Positions 11,975 to 23,937 of a DNA stretch of 64,000 nucleotides are shown here, piece after piece. Made by a program: the position numbers and the translations under genes. Each line of letters begins with the position of its first letter. Position 1 is the first letter of the stretch. Source of the DNA: Piezodorus guildinii (taxonomy: Eukaryota > Arthropoda > Insecta > Hemiptera > Pentatomidae); assembly GCA_023052935.1 (NCBI GenBank), contig CM041292.1, forward strand, positions 110,161,147 through 110,225,146, in the 5' to 3' direction. The notes under the pieces are model-generated. The model had not been told where the DNA came from. It made no database searches and saw only the letters and a list, made by a program, of their open reading frames with translations.

Positions 11975-12194
11975 CTATTTTTTTTTAACAAATATACTAA
12001 TTAAAAACTTAGTTTGATAAAATACTTTCTTTTTAAAATTGAATAGGATACTAAAAAAAAAAACTTTTTGATTCAGTATCAGAATTTTGCTTTTTCCTAT
12101 TCACTTTAAAATATTTAAACAACTAGGTCATAATTTAACCACTGTGAAAAATAGATTATAATAAACATATATTTCTCAGAAAAAAAAGCAGTAT

Positions 12195-12411
12195 AGTGAG
12201 AAATAGGTTTTTCCCCGATTTTGGTTACCCACTTAAAAGAGCTGGGTCTGCCCCAGAAGGGTCTCCATACACTAGGGTCACCCCTCCCTCCCCCCAGCTG
12301 AATTAACAGAATAAATAATATTCTGTCAGTGCTGGGAATCAAACCCAAGACTCGGTGAACTGTAGACTACTGCTCTATAAACTAGACACTCCACCACACT
12401 GCTCTCCCTAT
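12195..12411 (-). mobile_element. tRNA-derived SINE
   Basis: On the minus strand the element begins near GAGAGCAGTGTGGTGGAGTG (A-box-like) and has GGGTTTGATTCCCAGC about 45 bases further on (B-box-like), the internal pol III promoter of a tRNA head. A GC-richer body with a CCC/GGG tract follows. It lies in a synaptogyrin intron. No anticodon-arm structure good enough for a functional tRNA is seen. Confidence 0.72.
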
Positions 12412-12419
12412 ATATATAT

Positions 12420-13065
12420 AATTATAACAAAAATCGTGACTGCAATTACCCTTCAGCAAATTTACTAAGAGGGATTCATCCTGGTATCAGCATACACTTT
12501 AAGAGATGAGAAAAAAAATACAATTAACTATCTCACAATGGTATTTATTGTTACTGAAGTTTTTTTTATTTAATTAAATAACATAAAAACAAGTTTAAGC
12601 AGGAGCTCTTTCCATTAGAATCAGCATTTGGGAAAAAGATCATTTCTTAACTTTGTTGTTTTAATGTTTCTTAAAACAATTGTTTTACACACTGATATAA
12701 CTTTAAAACTATGAATCACTGACGAACAAATGATCTCAGCTTTGTTTAATGAATGAATTAAATTATTTTTTAGCAATACAAGTTTAAAGAGCCATAATCC
12801 AAAATCATAATGAGATAGCAGCTTTAGTTACCACCCTCACTTTAATGTTTGTATTTTTATTTTTATCATATTTGTTCTTATTTTATTGAAGGATATTATT
12901 TGTTGTTTTTAACTATTGTGCCTGTTCAAATATTTGTTTTGCATACCATTACAACCTTTCTTAGGTTATCCATAACCATATATTTTTTTAAAAATATATT
13001 CTTTTTTTTCCCTTATCTCTATTATGCTATTATATTTTAAGCCTTTCTATGATTTATATTCCTTT
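12420..13065. other. Intronic AT-rich stretch
   Basis: No gene or repeat end recognised. Low-complexity T-rich frames only. Confidence 0.5.
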
Positions 13066-13069
13066 AATA

Positions 13070-13165
13070 TTTTTAATTCAGTAGATCATTCAATTCTTCT
13101 ATCCAAATCACAGGATATATTCTCTGTCTAATAGAGTCTTAAGCTGGTTCCACTCCTGTCTCTTT
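13070..13165 (+). mobile_element. Short CR1/Jockey-like LINE fragment (RT palm)
   Basis: Encodes DHSILLSKSQDIFSLSNRVL and then WFHSCL, matching the segment after RT motif A in the LINE copy at 14560-16470 (NHSILYSKLKSLSF, then WFQSFLS). It is a truncated scrap without ends. Confidence 0.6.
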
Positions 13166-13251
13166 GCTTATATATTTTATTTTATTATTTATGGCAACAC
13201 AGGTTATGCCAAAATTAATCCATAGATTAAGCCAGCAAGTTAATGTTGTCC

Positions 13252-13509
13252 CTAAATTTCTTTAAAGTAGTCACATCCATTTCGACTGTTCATTTTATGA
13301 TGCCTCTCCTCTATCTTGAATCGTTCTAGCTGATCTTCGTCCGATGTTAAAATAGGCATGGGCCCACACCCATTTTCCATCCATACACAAAATATTTGTA
13401 TTGGATTGTCTGGAAAATAATGCAGAATTTTGAGTTTTCTTTGAAATACCCCTCTATATAACATACTGTTTACGTTTACAAGATTATTCATTAGTATAAA
13501 TCTCAACAC
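13252..13509 (-). other. Unrecognised open frame
   Basis: 85 codons without a family match that I can name. It ends in an acidic, charged stretch (LTSDEDQLERFKIEERHH). It has no splice signals I trust and is surrounded by transposon scraps, so it is more likely a transposase remnant or chance than a host gene. Confidence 0.2.
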
Positions 13510-13621
13510 TTATTAATCCTCATCCAAATGATGTTTGTTTATCTCTATAGCATTTTGCTGCTTAGAAGTAATTAAGTCTTTATTAAGATTTCAAAATATG
13601 ATATTCGTATAATAATTTTGT

Positions 13622-14100
13622 TTTAACTAGGTTGGAACAATTCACAGACAAACAGAAAGTCTGGGAGGACTTCATCCTCAAAGACAAAGAAGGTCATGGA
13701 AGGACTTATTCTCTTGATGACAATGTTCTGCGGCCTTTGATAAAAGTAAACTCCAGAAACAATTGTTCGAGAACTTGCAGAGAAACTTAACCTTAGTATA
13801 TCTAAAGTCAATGACTACATCAAGGCAATTGGAAAGGTAAAAAAAGCTTGAAAGTTGGGTTCCAAACACATTGAACTACCAAAAAAACTGTCTGGACCTC
13901 TCGCCTACAAGTAATCATTTTTTTAGAAACCTGGACTGACAGACAAAGGAAATTAGAAAACACGTAGTTGGAGTTTATTAATTCTAAAGATGGGAAATTC
14001 CATTCAGTGGGAATGGAAAAGTTACAAATAATTTGGCTGAAATTTATTGATAGTGGTGGAGACTATTTTTAATTAAATAAAACAGTTGTAAAACTTTTTT
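13622..14100 (+). mobile_element. Mariner-type transposon, internally deleted
   Basis: The first half encodes the linker and second helix-turn-helix of a mariner transposase in shifted frames (HGRTYSLDDNVLRPLIKVNS, TIVRELAEKLNLSISKVNDY, then a WVPN-like VGSKHIELP). From about 13970 it jumps to the transposase C terminus (a GNGKV, LAEIY and GGDYF-like tail followed by NKTVVK). The DD34D catalytic core is absent. A second copy of this C-terminal end lies at 30440-30610, so a family of deletion derivatives exists. Terminal inverted repeats were not resolved. Confidence 0.75.
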
Positions 14101-14559
14101 TTTCTTTTTAAACAAAAATCTTGTATTATTATCTGGACAAACCAATAGCACTGGCAGTCAAATTTGGTCACTAGGTGAGGAAAATTGTTCTCTGAGAGGA
14201 CATAGAGTCCTGGTTTCCCTCAACGTGGCCTGCTGAGCTTCAAAGGCAACGCAAGTTAACAGATAATAATCAGCAGACTCAAGAGCAACACAGCTAGAGT
14301 ATAGGGGATTGATAAAGAGGGAAGCTAGAAAAATACTTTGTTATTTTTTATCAATACCTAATTTGGAGTAACTACATTTCTCAAAGCATCCATAAATCCT
14401 TCTCTATCCTTTCATTCCAAGACTTGTTTCCTAAAAGTAACTGTCACTTCATAATATACTCCCTCATTCTATCCCATTAAAAAAATGTCAGGAATTATGC
14501 ATAAAAATACTCCTTAACTTGACACAAACCCGAGTAAGATAAGCGAAATCTAATTATTG
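14101..14559. other. Intronic sequence without clear coding content
   Basis: Probably partly LINE-derived (it leads into the element at 14560), but no motif can be named. Confidence 0.35.
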
Positions 14560-16288
14560 TCACAAAGCCCTGATCCTAAGTCTAAATGACAACTCCTTCA
14601 TAAACTCTCCCTCTGTAAATCCACTAACTCTTCAGACATTCTAATATCACCTGAAGAATTAAACTTCTACTTTCTATTTGTGTCCTCTAGTAATTCATCA
14701 CCATTTTCCCAGCATCTCTCAGTTCCATCCTTTAACTCCGAAAACTTCTATTTCTCTGACATCTCACCAACTGAAATAATAGCCTCAGTTATGAAATCCA
14801 GCACAAACTCCATAGGCTTTGGCAGAATCCCTGTTAAATTACTGAAACTATGTCTCCCAGAAATTTTACCAGTGCTTCTATTCATCTATAATTTTTCCCT
14901 TCAAAATTCAGTATTTCCTACCTTTTGGAAAAAAATCCATAGTCCATCCCATTAACAAAAATCCCACTCCTACAACTCCTAAAGACTTCTGCCCGATCTC
15001 CATCTTAAGGTCAAAATTCCTTGAAGATTTAAAAATCAATCAATCCTCTTCAATCTGGTTTCTCCACCCAATCTGCTCTTACTAAAATTATGACATATAC
15101 ACTGCAATGGCAACAAACAGCTAAGCTAACAGTACTAATACTCCTCGATTTTTCCAAAGCGTGTCATTCTCTGAACCATTCTATCCTTTACTCCAAACTA
15201 AAATCTCTTTCCTTTTCCTACAGCTCTATTCTCTGGTTCCAGTCTTTTCTTTCTGACCCTTTCCTCTGGGGTGGCCCAGTGTTCAAGTGTTTCTCCTATC
15301 TTTTTCAATGCCTTTATAAACGATCTTCCCAATTCAATCTATCACTGCTCCTACCACCTATATGCCAATGACTTTCAGATTTAACTAACCTTTCCCCCCA
15401 ATGAGTTACTAGCAGCGTTTACTAGTAACAGGATTCTGTCATTGGGCGAATCAGAACAAACTAAGTTTAAATGCTATGAAAACACAGGCAATCATTATTG
15501 GATCCAATTCCCACCTCACATCTATTCCATCTCTTCCTAAACTAGTACTAAATAACCATCCCATCACTTTCAGCTCCTCTGTAAAAATTTTATGCATCCA
15601 TATTGGCCAAACCTTATCCTGCAAACCTCATGTGGCCCAAATTTCTCGAAGGTCAATAAGCACACTCAAGGTATTCCATCGCCCCCTTCATGCTCTCCGA
15701 CAGTCCACTCGTAAGCTTCTCGTATCCTCTTCAATTTTCCCTCAATTTGATTATGGATGTGCGGTATATGGTGGCCTCTCAATGATGCTAGAGAAGAGGT
15801 TGAAGCACATTATGAATTGTTATTCAAAATTTGTTTATGGCACGTCGAGGCAGTCTCATGTATCCCATCTTTATACCAAATCAAATTGCTTTTTCCCTAC
15901 ATCCCTAGGCAATACTTCCTTGGATCTTTCCTATACCAAATTATCAATTCCCAACATCCTCCCTATATCTATAATCTCCGGTAGTTCAAACCCTCAATTC
16001 ATCCACTATAAAAGAGATCCCGTATGTCCAACCTTTACATCTCTACCCATAGAACAAAAAAATATGAATGCTCCTTTCTGGCCCGTTCAACTAGTTTCTG
16101 GAATTCCCTCCCATCAATCATCCATCATGCTCCCTCCTTCTCCACATTCAAATACCTTCTCTTCCAGTACCAATATTTATTTATGATTTTTCAACTTTTT
16201 TATCTTGAAAACTTCTTTAGCTTCAATTGTTACAGTATTTTTTTTATTGTCATTAGAATAATTTCTTTCTTTGTTGTTAATTATTTTA

Positions 16289-16350
<62 letters not shown>

Positions 16351-16470
16351 TTATTTATTTTAATAGTAGTTAATTATGTTCATTTTGTCTGTTGGCCAGA
16401 CATGTTGTATATTGTAAACTGTACCAATCTGTTATTCTCAAGGGACACTGTTCCAGAATAAAAATTACTT
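14560..16470 (+). mobile_element. CR1/Jockey-like LINE, RT region, degenerate
   Basis: A plus-strand 5'-truncated LINE. Recognisable pieces are a pre-RT segment (SPTEIIASVMKSSTNSIGFG, IPVKLLKLCLPEILPVLLFI), RT motif A (LLDFSKACHSLNHSILYSKL), the thumb (VKILCIHIGQTLSCKPHV, ISRRSISTLKVFHRPLHAL, SSIFPQFDYGCAVYGGLS) and the C-terminal block (RTKKYECSFLARSTSFWNSL). Several frameshifts and stops are present and the YADD box is lost. It ends near 16470 after an AATAAA-containing tail. The closest relative in the window is the minus-strand copy at 52400-53640. Confidence 0.85.
16299..16346. repeat. (AT)n microsatellite
   Basis: About 48 bases of uninterrupted AT repeats inside the 3' part of the LINE. 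Confidence 0.95.
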
Positions 16471-16813
16471 TCTACTCTATTCTAAAAATAACTACATTAA
16501 AATTTCATATGCTTTATTGTATTAATAAAGTTGTTTATTATTTGAAAGCTAGCAAATTATGGACTTAAGTGAAGCCAGACTACTTGTTATGAATTATGTT
16601 ACTTCTGTTACTTACAAATGATACTAATTTTGTTCATTGTTGATTATTCTCAGGATACTGAACATCTCAAAATATATATATTTTTTTATTTCATTTGAAC
16701 TGTTATTATTTCTGCATTAACAGGGTGAAAGGATGAGATAAATAAAAGGGAACAAGTAACAAATGTTTATGTAGAAATAAATATTTATCATTGTAATGAA
16801 TCAAAAACATTAC
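16471..16813. other. Intronic AT-rich stretch
   Basis: No gene seen. It lies between the LINE tail and the next synaptogyrin exon. Confidence 0.5.
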
Positions 16814-16962
16814 CCAAGAGAAGACTGAAAAAAATGAAAAAACTATGGCAGCTTGAATACTACTGGTGCCTTCCCTTTCCAGAATATCTTCATCAATAGT
16901 TGTATTACTCCACTGATTTGCCAAATAACAGAAGCCCACGAAGTACATAAATGCCCAAAATC
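16814..16962 (-). CDS. Syngr: Synaptogyrin, exon covering membrane span 3 and the start of span 4
   Basis: Acceptor TTTTAG and donor GTAATG bound 149 bases encoding FWAFMYFVGFCYLANQW (third span with the family's FVGFCYL.NQW signature), a short lumenal loop (SNTTIDEDILEREGTSS), and IQAAIVFSFFSVFSW (fourth span). It begins by completing a codon started by the last base of the 38757-38991 exon and ends in phase 0. The sequence and phase relations make the assignment firm. Confidence 0.94.
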
Positions 16963-17984
16963 CTAAAATCACAATATACATATAAACAAGCTTTAAACTA
17001 TAAATAATTTTATTATTAGCGGCATTATTGAAGACACTAAGGAGATAGTGAAACATTATTATGAAATAATAATTATTAAATCTTCATTGAATACATTTTT
17101 TCTAAAAGTCTTTTCTGAAATAAATACAGTAAAAAATTATTTTTAAACACTTCATAGACATAGTCATCTGTACACTATTACTATTTAACACTTGAGAATC
17201 AAAATTGTTCTTAGGGTAGACATCCAACACTGACAATTTTATTTATTTATATTTAGAAGAATTCGAAATTCACCTATTCCACTAACATGCTTCAGCGGAT
17301 TTGAAAGCAGCCAGCTTAACAGAATCGACTGCTGAAAAACAGATGAGCATAAAGAAAACCAAAGCAATCCTCATCAATTCTCTGCATTGTTTTTTTTTTT
17401 TTTTTTACCTCTTAAGCCTGACTATTCAAAACGCATATTGAATTAAACGCAAAATTGAAAAACGCATATTTATAAAACTAACTAAATATCCATCTTCATG
17501 CAGTTCCTCACATTAAGGGATTCTATGCCCACCAGGACTCCTTAGCTTCTACTTTCCTCCATTCTACTTTGCCACTTTGAATACTGGTGCCTATATTTGC
17601 TTTACTGTCTGGTACAACTTGAATTATGAATGAAGTAGCAGGAACATTTTCGACAGTTAGGTAGGAACATTTACAAAATAATCAATTTCTCAAAGTAAAA
17701 TAAACTTGACTAACATTACTATCATTCTTAAATGTTCACGTATTCAATGTAACTATTCCAAGAGGAAAACATCAGTGGTTTATACTGAAGTCATAAAGTA
17801 CATTTTATTAAATTTGAGATAATCAAGTGAAATATCTAATTTCCTTTATTTTTTTATTTTACATTGTGTGATGCCCATTATCCTGTTAATGCAGTCTTAT
17901 ATGTTAATGAATCTGACGAACTGAAGAAATTGATCAGTTCACAAAGCTCAGGATCTCAAATATTGTTATTACCAAAGTTGTATC
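16963..17984. other. Start of the large synaptogyrin intron, no gene
   Basis: AT-rich, with a poly-T run near 17391-17406 that may be the tail of a decayed minus-strand retroelement. Nothing else can be supported. Confidence 0.5.
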
Positions 17985-18540
17985 CTTACAATTTCTTCAC
18001 AACTGCATATTTATAACTATATATACTTGCATGACAGATTTTCCTTCTTGCAGAAGATTGCAGATTGTTGAGGCTATTAACTCCATATTATGGAGGTGCC
18101 TGTTAAGCAGCCAATGTATTGTATATAGCTCTGTTACCCTCAGGGTTATTCTGTCCATTGAGAGAAGAGTACAACTTCTCTCCTTGCAGGGTATGGGTAT
18201 TATTGCAGTATCCAAGAACGGTACTGCTTCTCAGTATCCCTCTAGTGGAGTTCGTTTTTATTGCCAGCAATTCCCTTGATCATATCTTTTGCATATCCCA
18301 GGCTTATTCCACAAATAGTCACTAGTGGAGGGTATCTGAGCAGAACACTGCCTTGTGAGGCTATCAGCTCTGTCATTAACTAGAATGTTTGAGAGAATAG
18401 ATACTCGGACCTTATTATGCAGGAGAAGAGTGTTAAGATTTTCCTTGCACTCCCAAACTTGTTTGGAACGAGTCATGTAGCTAACCAAAGCTCCAATAAT
18501 GGCTTGGCTATGATTGCTATGAGATAGTTTCAAGTCTATC
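17985..18540 (-). mobile_element. LINE 3' part with RNase H and C-terminal domain, degenerate
   Basis: Minus-strand frames give the RNase H region (ending SILSNILVNDRADSLTRQ, the NE/D-x-AD-x-LA motif of RNase H) and the post-RNase H zinc-binding tail (MDRITLRVTELYTIHWLLN, RHLHNMELIASTICN). This layout is that of I/R1-superfamily LINEs, which carry RNase H after the RT. It is frameshifted. A second, plus-strand copy of the same tail lies at 18830-19500, so the two face each other in inverted orientation. Confidence 0.75.
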
Positions 18541-18829
18541 TTTCCCCCCTTCTGAAATTATGGTTTGAGCATAGATGTTTATTGCCATTACTTCAGTCTA
18601 TAGCAGGAGGAAATTAAGCACTTAGTAAAGCTTACAGGCTCTCTAAGTTAGGAACAAGATCTAACTCCCAGGGTTACCAGGGACAAGGTAATTTGTTTAG
18701 GATTGATGAATATTCAGTGCCTGCACATACACTTTGATCTTCAGGTTAAGAATTATACGGACACACTTTACTGTGTAGGAAGTACCAGGACTGGCTCATA
18801 CATACCATACAATGCAGTCAATCAAGATC

Positions 18830-19500
18830 CCTGACGGAATTAGGTTCAGGGACGGGAATATGGAGAATGGATAAACCCCAGGAAGGGTGTCTGGTCACTT
18901 GGGCATTTTTGGCAACAAGAGAGCCAATAGCCTCACAAGGGGGGTTCTGCTCAGATGGGTGGGCCTCTACACACATACCTGTTTGTGGAATAAACCTCAG
19001 CTATGCAAAAGGCCAGATCGAAGCAGCTGCTAGCAATAGATCCAGGTTATACTGGAGAGATACTGGAATGCAGCATCATTTTAAGATGTTTTGGGAGGAA
19101 CTCTGCAAAGAGAGCAGTATTCTCATTTCAATGGACAGAATAACTCTGAGGAGGGTGACAGATCTATATACTAATACCTGTCAGCTTAACAGGCACCTCC
19201 ATAATATAGTGTTAATAGCCTCACTGATCTGCAGATTCTGCAAGAAGGAATGCGAAACTGTCTATCATGTGATATACAGTTACAAAGAAATTGCTAGGAT
19301 ACATTTTAACCATTTAGGGGATGACCATAATTTAGATTCTAAGCTGTGTGAACTGGTCATTTCTTACAGTTTGGTCAGATTCAACAGGGCAATAGGCCAG
19401 TATTAAAAGGATGATAGAAGGCGCAAATATGCCTGGTTGAGTTTGCAGTGCATTGGATAAGCTGGGAAAAACCTATTACTAATGAGTAAAAGAAGGAGCT
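18830..19500 (+). mobile_element. LINE 3' part with RNase H and zinc-binding tail, one long open frame
   Basis: A 179-codon open frame (18867-19406) covers the end of RNase H (EPIASQGGFC region, degenerate) and the C-terminal domain: ITLRRVTDLYTNTCQLNRHL, NIVLIASLICRFCKKECETV and YHVIYSYKEIARI. The C-x2-C-x3-5-H-type pattern (CRFCKKECETVYHV) is the zinc knuckle found at the end of I/R1-type ORF2 proteins. The RT that would precede it is missing here. A candidate RT of matching style is at 21953-23025. Confidence 0.75.
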
Positions 19501-19935
19501 TAATGGTTCAATTTTTTAAATAAAGAAAACAGTTGTCTGACTTAGTTTGGCAATCTGATAAATCCAACCACTCTTCATTCATTTAAAATTAAATAAGAAA
19601 TCAGGTTGACTTCGAAATTACATTTCTAAAGTATTTTGCAATGGAAGATTGGACATCAGACGAATCTGCGTAGGTAGTATTTATAGAATCGTCATCGAAC
19701 CTTTGCTTTTGGTAGGCCTATTACTATCATTATTTTCCAAGGAATCCTTGACTGCTTATAAATTTACAAATAGGAGTACATAATTTTTTAAATACATAAC
19801 TTATCAATGAATTTTAATCAAAAATGCTCTTTCTTTTTCTGAATACTGCTTGGTGGTTCCTTTTTAATTTTCACACTTGCCCTAGCTATTTCCAACAGTT
19901 ATATACCACTAAAACCATGTGTTCAGATACCTTTC
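19501..19935. other. Intronic sequence, no gene
   Basis: Nothing recognisable. Confidence 0.5.
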
Positions 19936-19939
19936 TCTG

Positions 19940-20085
19940 TTAAAGGGAGCAAATAATCCTTGGTCATCCTGTCCTTCAGTGGGGACGTAAAATGGTAGTC
20001 CAAGATATCTGATATCAGGTACTAGAGTTAAAGATCTCTGTCCTAATTAAATCTGTGCAATTAGCCACAGTACCATAAAGTGACA
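19940..20085 (+). mobile_element. Degraded SINE copy (central-domain family)
   Basis: Shares the landmarks of the SINE at 38030-38315: GTCCTTCAGTGGGGACGTAA near the start of the body, a block resembling GTCAGGTACTCGTTAAAGAT (here ATCAGGTACTAGAGTTAAAG), then a TTAGCC...CATAAAGTGAC end. The tRNA-like head is not recognisable. Confidence 0.6.
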
Positions 20086-21836
20086 TTACAGGAAAACAAA
20101 CTAAAATCTAGTAATAAAAATTAAAATCCGATTGCATCAGCCAAAAATGATGGCAAAATATATAAGAAACAAATGAGCATTATAAAAGTATTACATTTAA
20201 ATCTCCCGCTCCTCTCCCCCAATAATACAGTGAATTTTAAAATTGATCCAAAATGTTTCAGCAGCCATTATAAAGATGTATAAAAATAAACTATGAGTAA
20301 ATTAATATTATGAATATAATTAAGAACAACTTAAACAGATACTCAACAAATTTAGATAAAATATAAAAAATAAACACTATTAAGGCAATTCTAAAACATA
20401 AATTTTCAGCAAGCTTACTTTTAAAAATATTATGGAAACCTCTGGAAGAAATTATGATACTTTATCGACGTCAAGAATAACTTTTAGGCAATTATTAGAA
20501 TTTATACTATTAAAATTCATTATTTCTCATTATGAAGGTAGGCTCATTTGATGATTTTCTAATCACAATTAGGAGAGTTAGCTCAAAAAGTAATATTTCA
20601 TTTGATAATAACACCTATCAGATATTTGAATAGAGATAAATGAAGGTAACAAAAAGGATGGAACTATGCCATTATTATTTAAAACACAAAATAATTAAAG
20701 GAATCTTCTTTTATATCTTGAATATTATGTTTACATAACAATTACTTGTAAGAAGAATAATGTAAATATTTAGGGTTATGAAAATGGTTGATAGGGCATT
20801 AACCCCTTCATGAGTTCTAATAGCCAGAATCATTGGTAAGTTTTAAAGATAAAGCTCATGTTAAAATTTTCAGTATCATTATATATAGCACAAACTGTGT
20901 TTCTCAATGAGGTGAGCACATACCTTGTTATCTTAAAAAAATTAAGAACTTATTAAGTAACTTTTAATTTGGCTTGGCACCATACATAAGATTCCATAAG
21001 AGTTGCAGTATTAAAGTTGCAACATACAAATCCTCCCAGTTCCCCAAAAGCAAGTACCTTTTTTTCCTCCTTCAAATATCTAATGATACAATATCATCTT
21101 CCTTATAACTTCTAAATCCTTTAATTCAAATTTGTAATTCACTTATCTAACCTTAATATCTCAGTCCATGACACTAATCCATCATAAAATGAAATCAATT
21201 CCTTTTCAGTGTACAGTGTTTCCTCTTTCTTCGTTTAAAACTCTTGGCCCAAATAAGGGCTCTTTAAGAATTATGTAATCCTTTTCCCCCAAATATCAAG
21301 GACATTAAATAGTAAAAACTAGTAATTAACTAAATTTTATTATTATTCAATTTCAATAACTTGATTATGTAAATTAAATTTAAAAAAAAGTATCCCGATT
21401 AACTAAACTACTTAAGACATTTTAAATAATCATGTAAATAGTTGTGAAGCCAGAATATTCTACTTTTCCATTTATTTTTATTAATCTCAGGGGCGATCAT
21501 TTTTTAATATAGACAATTTTTTACAACCCTGTAGGTATTATTTACAGGTGAAAAATTATTATAAAGTATGATTAAGGGCAGTCATTTATATCAAATCATT
21601 AAATGTTTTAAAAGGAATAAAATAATGATAATAAAATGTTTCAGAATATTTTAGATCCATTCTTCTTCATTACAGATGACAATAATTAGTGCTACATCAT
21701 AATTTACAAGTTGTAGTTTTAAATTACATAAGGGAACCATAATCAATACTAACACAAGTATATTGTGTAAATTAACTAAGAAAACTGTACAAAATAGGTA
21801 GAAGCTTTTCCACATTTTAATGCTCACAGCAATCAA
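20086..21836. other. Intronic AT-rich stretch, no gene
   Basis: About 1.75 kb with no recognisable exon, transposase or LINE motif. Open frames are short and low-complexity. Confidence 0.5.
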
Positions 21837-23580
21837 AAAAATCTGGTGCGGGCAACACACGACTTTCACTAACCTCCATTTTTAAAATTGATTAAATAAT
21901 TTTCAAGTACAGTAAGAGATAAAAATAAAAATAAGTAAAAAATTTTCAGGCATTGATGGCATCTTTCCAGCTCTATTGCAGAAAGGTCTACCAATTATTA
22001 AACGATACCTTCTCTTACTATTCAAAGGTAGCTTGGCTTTTAAATATGTACCAGTTAGTTGGAGAGAATCCAAACTCTGCTACATCCCCAAACAAGGTAA
22101 AGGTACCGACATGGACTCCAAATCATTCAGACCTATATGCCTGTCCTCATTCCTGATGAAAACTCTTGAAAAAATTCTGGACAGGCATATTGAGCACACC
22201 TATCTCTTAACAATCCGTTACATTCACTCCAATTCGCCTACCAAGCTGGCAAATCTTGTGAATTAGCATTACACAATCTTGTCTCCAGGATTGAAATATC
22301 CATGGAACAGAAAGATATAATGACTGGCACCTTTATCGATATTGAAGGTGTTTTTGACAGAACTCCCTATAACACTATCCTGGGTGCCCTGATTGACTGT
22401 GACATTGATCCTGTCATCAGAGGATGGATAATGGTAATGCTTGAAAGAAGAACCTTAGCATCGAAATTATCCAATACCATGCTAAGAATCAAACCAAATG
22501 GTGGCTGCCCTCAGGGTGGCATTTTATCGCCTCTACTTTGGTGTTCGTTGATTGATCCGCTCATCAAGAAACTAAACTCCCAAGGCTTCTATACACAGGG
22601 ATACGCAGACGATATTGCAATTCTAATAGGGGGAAAACATCAATGCGTGGTATCCTCTTTACTAAAACATGCTATACACATTCTTTGTGATTGGTGTGGA
22701 TCCTCTGGACTTAACATCAATCCACAAAAGATTAAGGTCTGCACTTTTACACACAAAAGAAAGGTAAATATGAACTTACCTAGTATTAACGGTACACAAC
22801 TCACCAACTCTAAAGAAGTTAAGCATTTAGGGGTCATTCTTGACCACAAACTGCGGTGGGACACTCATATCTCTTACATTGCCGGAAAAGCTCTAAAATA
22901 CCTTTGGGCGTGTAAAGGCGCTATTAATAATGCTTGGGGACTCAAACCCCAAATCGTCTATTGGCTCTACACCACAGCCATAGACCAATGATCACTTACT
23001 CCTCCGTAATATGGTGGCACAGAGCTCACATAGGGAACAATTGGATTTTCAAATTCGCACAACTTACATATTTTGCTGTAATTTATCTATGCTAACAAGA
23101 TAATATGATTATTTTTATAGAATATACAAAATTAAAGGTACTTTAGAGGAAGAAAATTAAAATAACAGCATTTAAGAACTGTCAGACTATTTAAATCAGA
23201 ATGAAACCTACATGATGTTAAAGCCTATTAAATTTTACATTGATATAGCGAGTTTAATCAAAATCGTCGGAACCGTTTTTGAGAAAATCGACAAAAGGTT
23301 CAAAACGTATGGTATAAAATGGCTCTTCTGGTAAGCTCATTTTGATGAAAAAGGTTTTGCAATGTCTCGGACGTATATTTGTCTTGAATATGAAATTTCA
23401 GCTTCATAGGATTTTTCGTTTCTGCCCAGGAGTTACCACACACACACCTTTTTGCGGGACTTGGTTATTTGGACTCAGGGGACCCTAAAACATGAATTTC
23501 CGTTGAAAACTGGAATTCGAAAAATTTTCATGATAGCAATATCTACTATATATAGTAAGTGAAAGTAAAAACAAAGTAGA
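21837..23580 (+). mobile_element. Helitron/Helentron-like repeat, copy 1, carrying a LINE RT segment
   Basis: The left end TCTGGTGCGGGCAACACACG followed by ACTTTCACTAACCTCC is shared with copies at 29265 and 42900. The right part (about 23040-23580) is shared with 29930-30420 and 42118-42480 and ends in GTAAGTGAAAGTAAAAA, an inverted match to the ACTTTCACTTAC near the left end. No transposase is seen, so this is a non-autonomous copy. Between the conserved ends lies a LINE RT fragment (21953-23025). Assignment to Helentrons rests on the TC start, short asymmetric inverted repeats and variable cargo, and is an inference. Confidence 0.6.
21953..23025 (+). pseudogene. I/R1-superfamily LINE reverse-transcriptase segment
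   Basis: The coding segment starts mid-domain (GIDGIFPALLQKGLPIIKRY) and runs through SFRPICLSSFLMKTLEKILD, motif A (GTFIDIEGVFDRTPYNTILG), motif B (GGCPQGGILSPLLWCSLIDP), the catalytic YADD within GYADDIAILI, and the thumb (EVKHLGVILDHKLRWDTHIS), stopping at 22991 or soon after. It lacks the endonuclease, the RNase H and any poly-A. There is one frameshift near 22140-22260; the last 229 codons (22302-22991) are open. Such a mid-element piece is not what retrotransposition leaves behind, which fits capture or insertion and deletion inside the surrounding repeat. Confidence 0.85.
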
Positions 23581-23937
23581 GAATGGTCAAAATATGGAAA
23601 GGAAAGGAAAAAAGGCAATCATACTAAAATAATGATGGTAGATTAAAAGTTCTTATAATTTAAATCTTAAAAAAAGATAAATGAAAGACAAATAATATTC
23701 AAACAAAGTAATGTACTATTACTATATAAAGGAACATTCTTTTAAACAAAAATAAATATTACTCTATATTTTTTCTTATATGTACAATTCAGTGAATTTC
23801 TTTAAAATGGAATATACAAATATTAATATTAATTTTATATACAAAGAATAAGATTATAAACAAGTATTAACATATCACAAAACCTTTAAAATAGATGACC
23901 AGCAGGAATGCATACATTTTCCTGTATATCATGTCAC
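23581..23937. other. Probable 3' UTR of Vps15
   Basis: AT-rich sequence directly downstream (minus strand) of the Vps15 stop. No poly-A run is present, as one might expect of a recent retrocopy. Confidence 0.45.

Noticed and set aside
12195..12411. A functional tRNA gene
   Set aside because: A- and B-box-like sequences are present, but no proper cloverleaf or anticodon arm can be drawn and the head runs into a SINE body.
16024..16461. A 145-codon frame with a YI repeat
   Set aside because: Its start is the LINE's C-terminal block, and its end is the (AT)n microsatellite read as Tyr-Ile, followed by the LINE tail.
20803..20840. A possible piggyBac end (TTAACCCCTTCATGAG)
   Set aside because: Only the first bases fit, there is no palindrome or partner end, and the resemblance may be chance.
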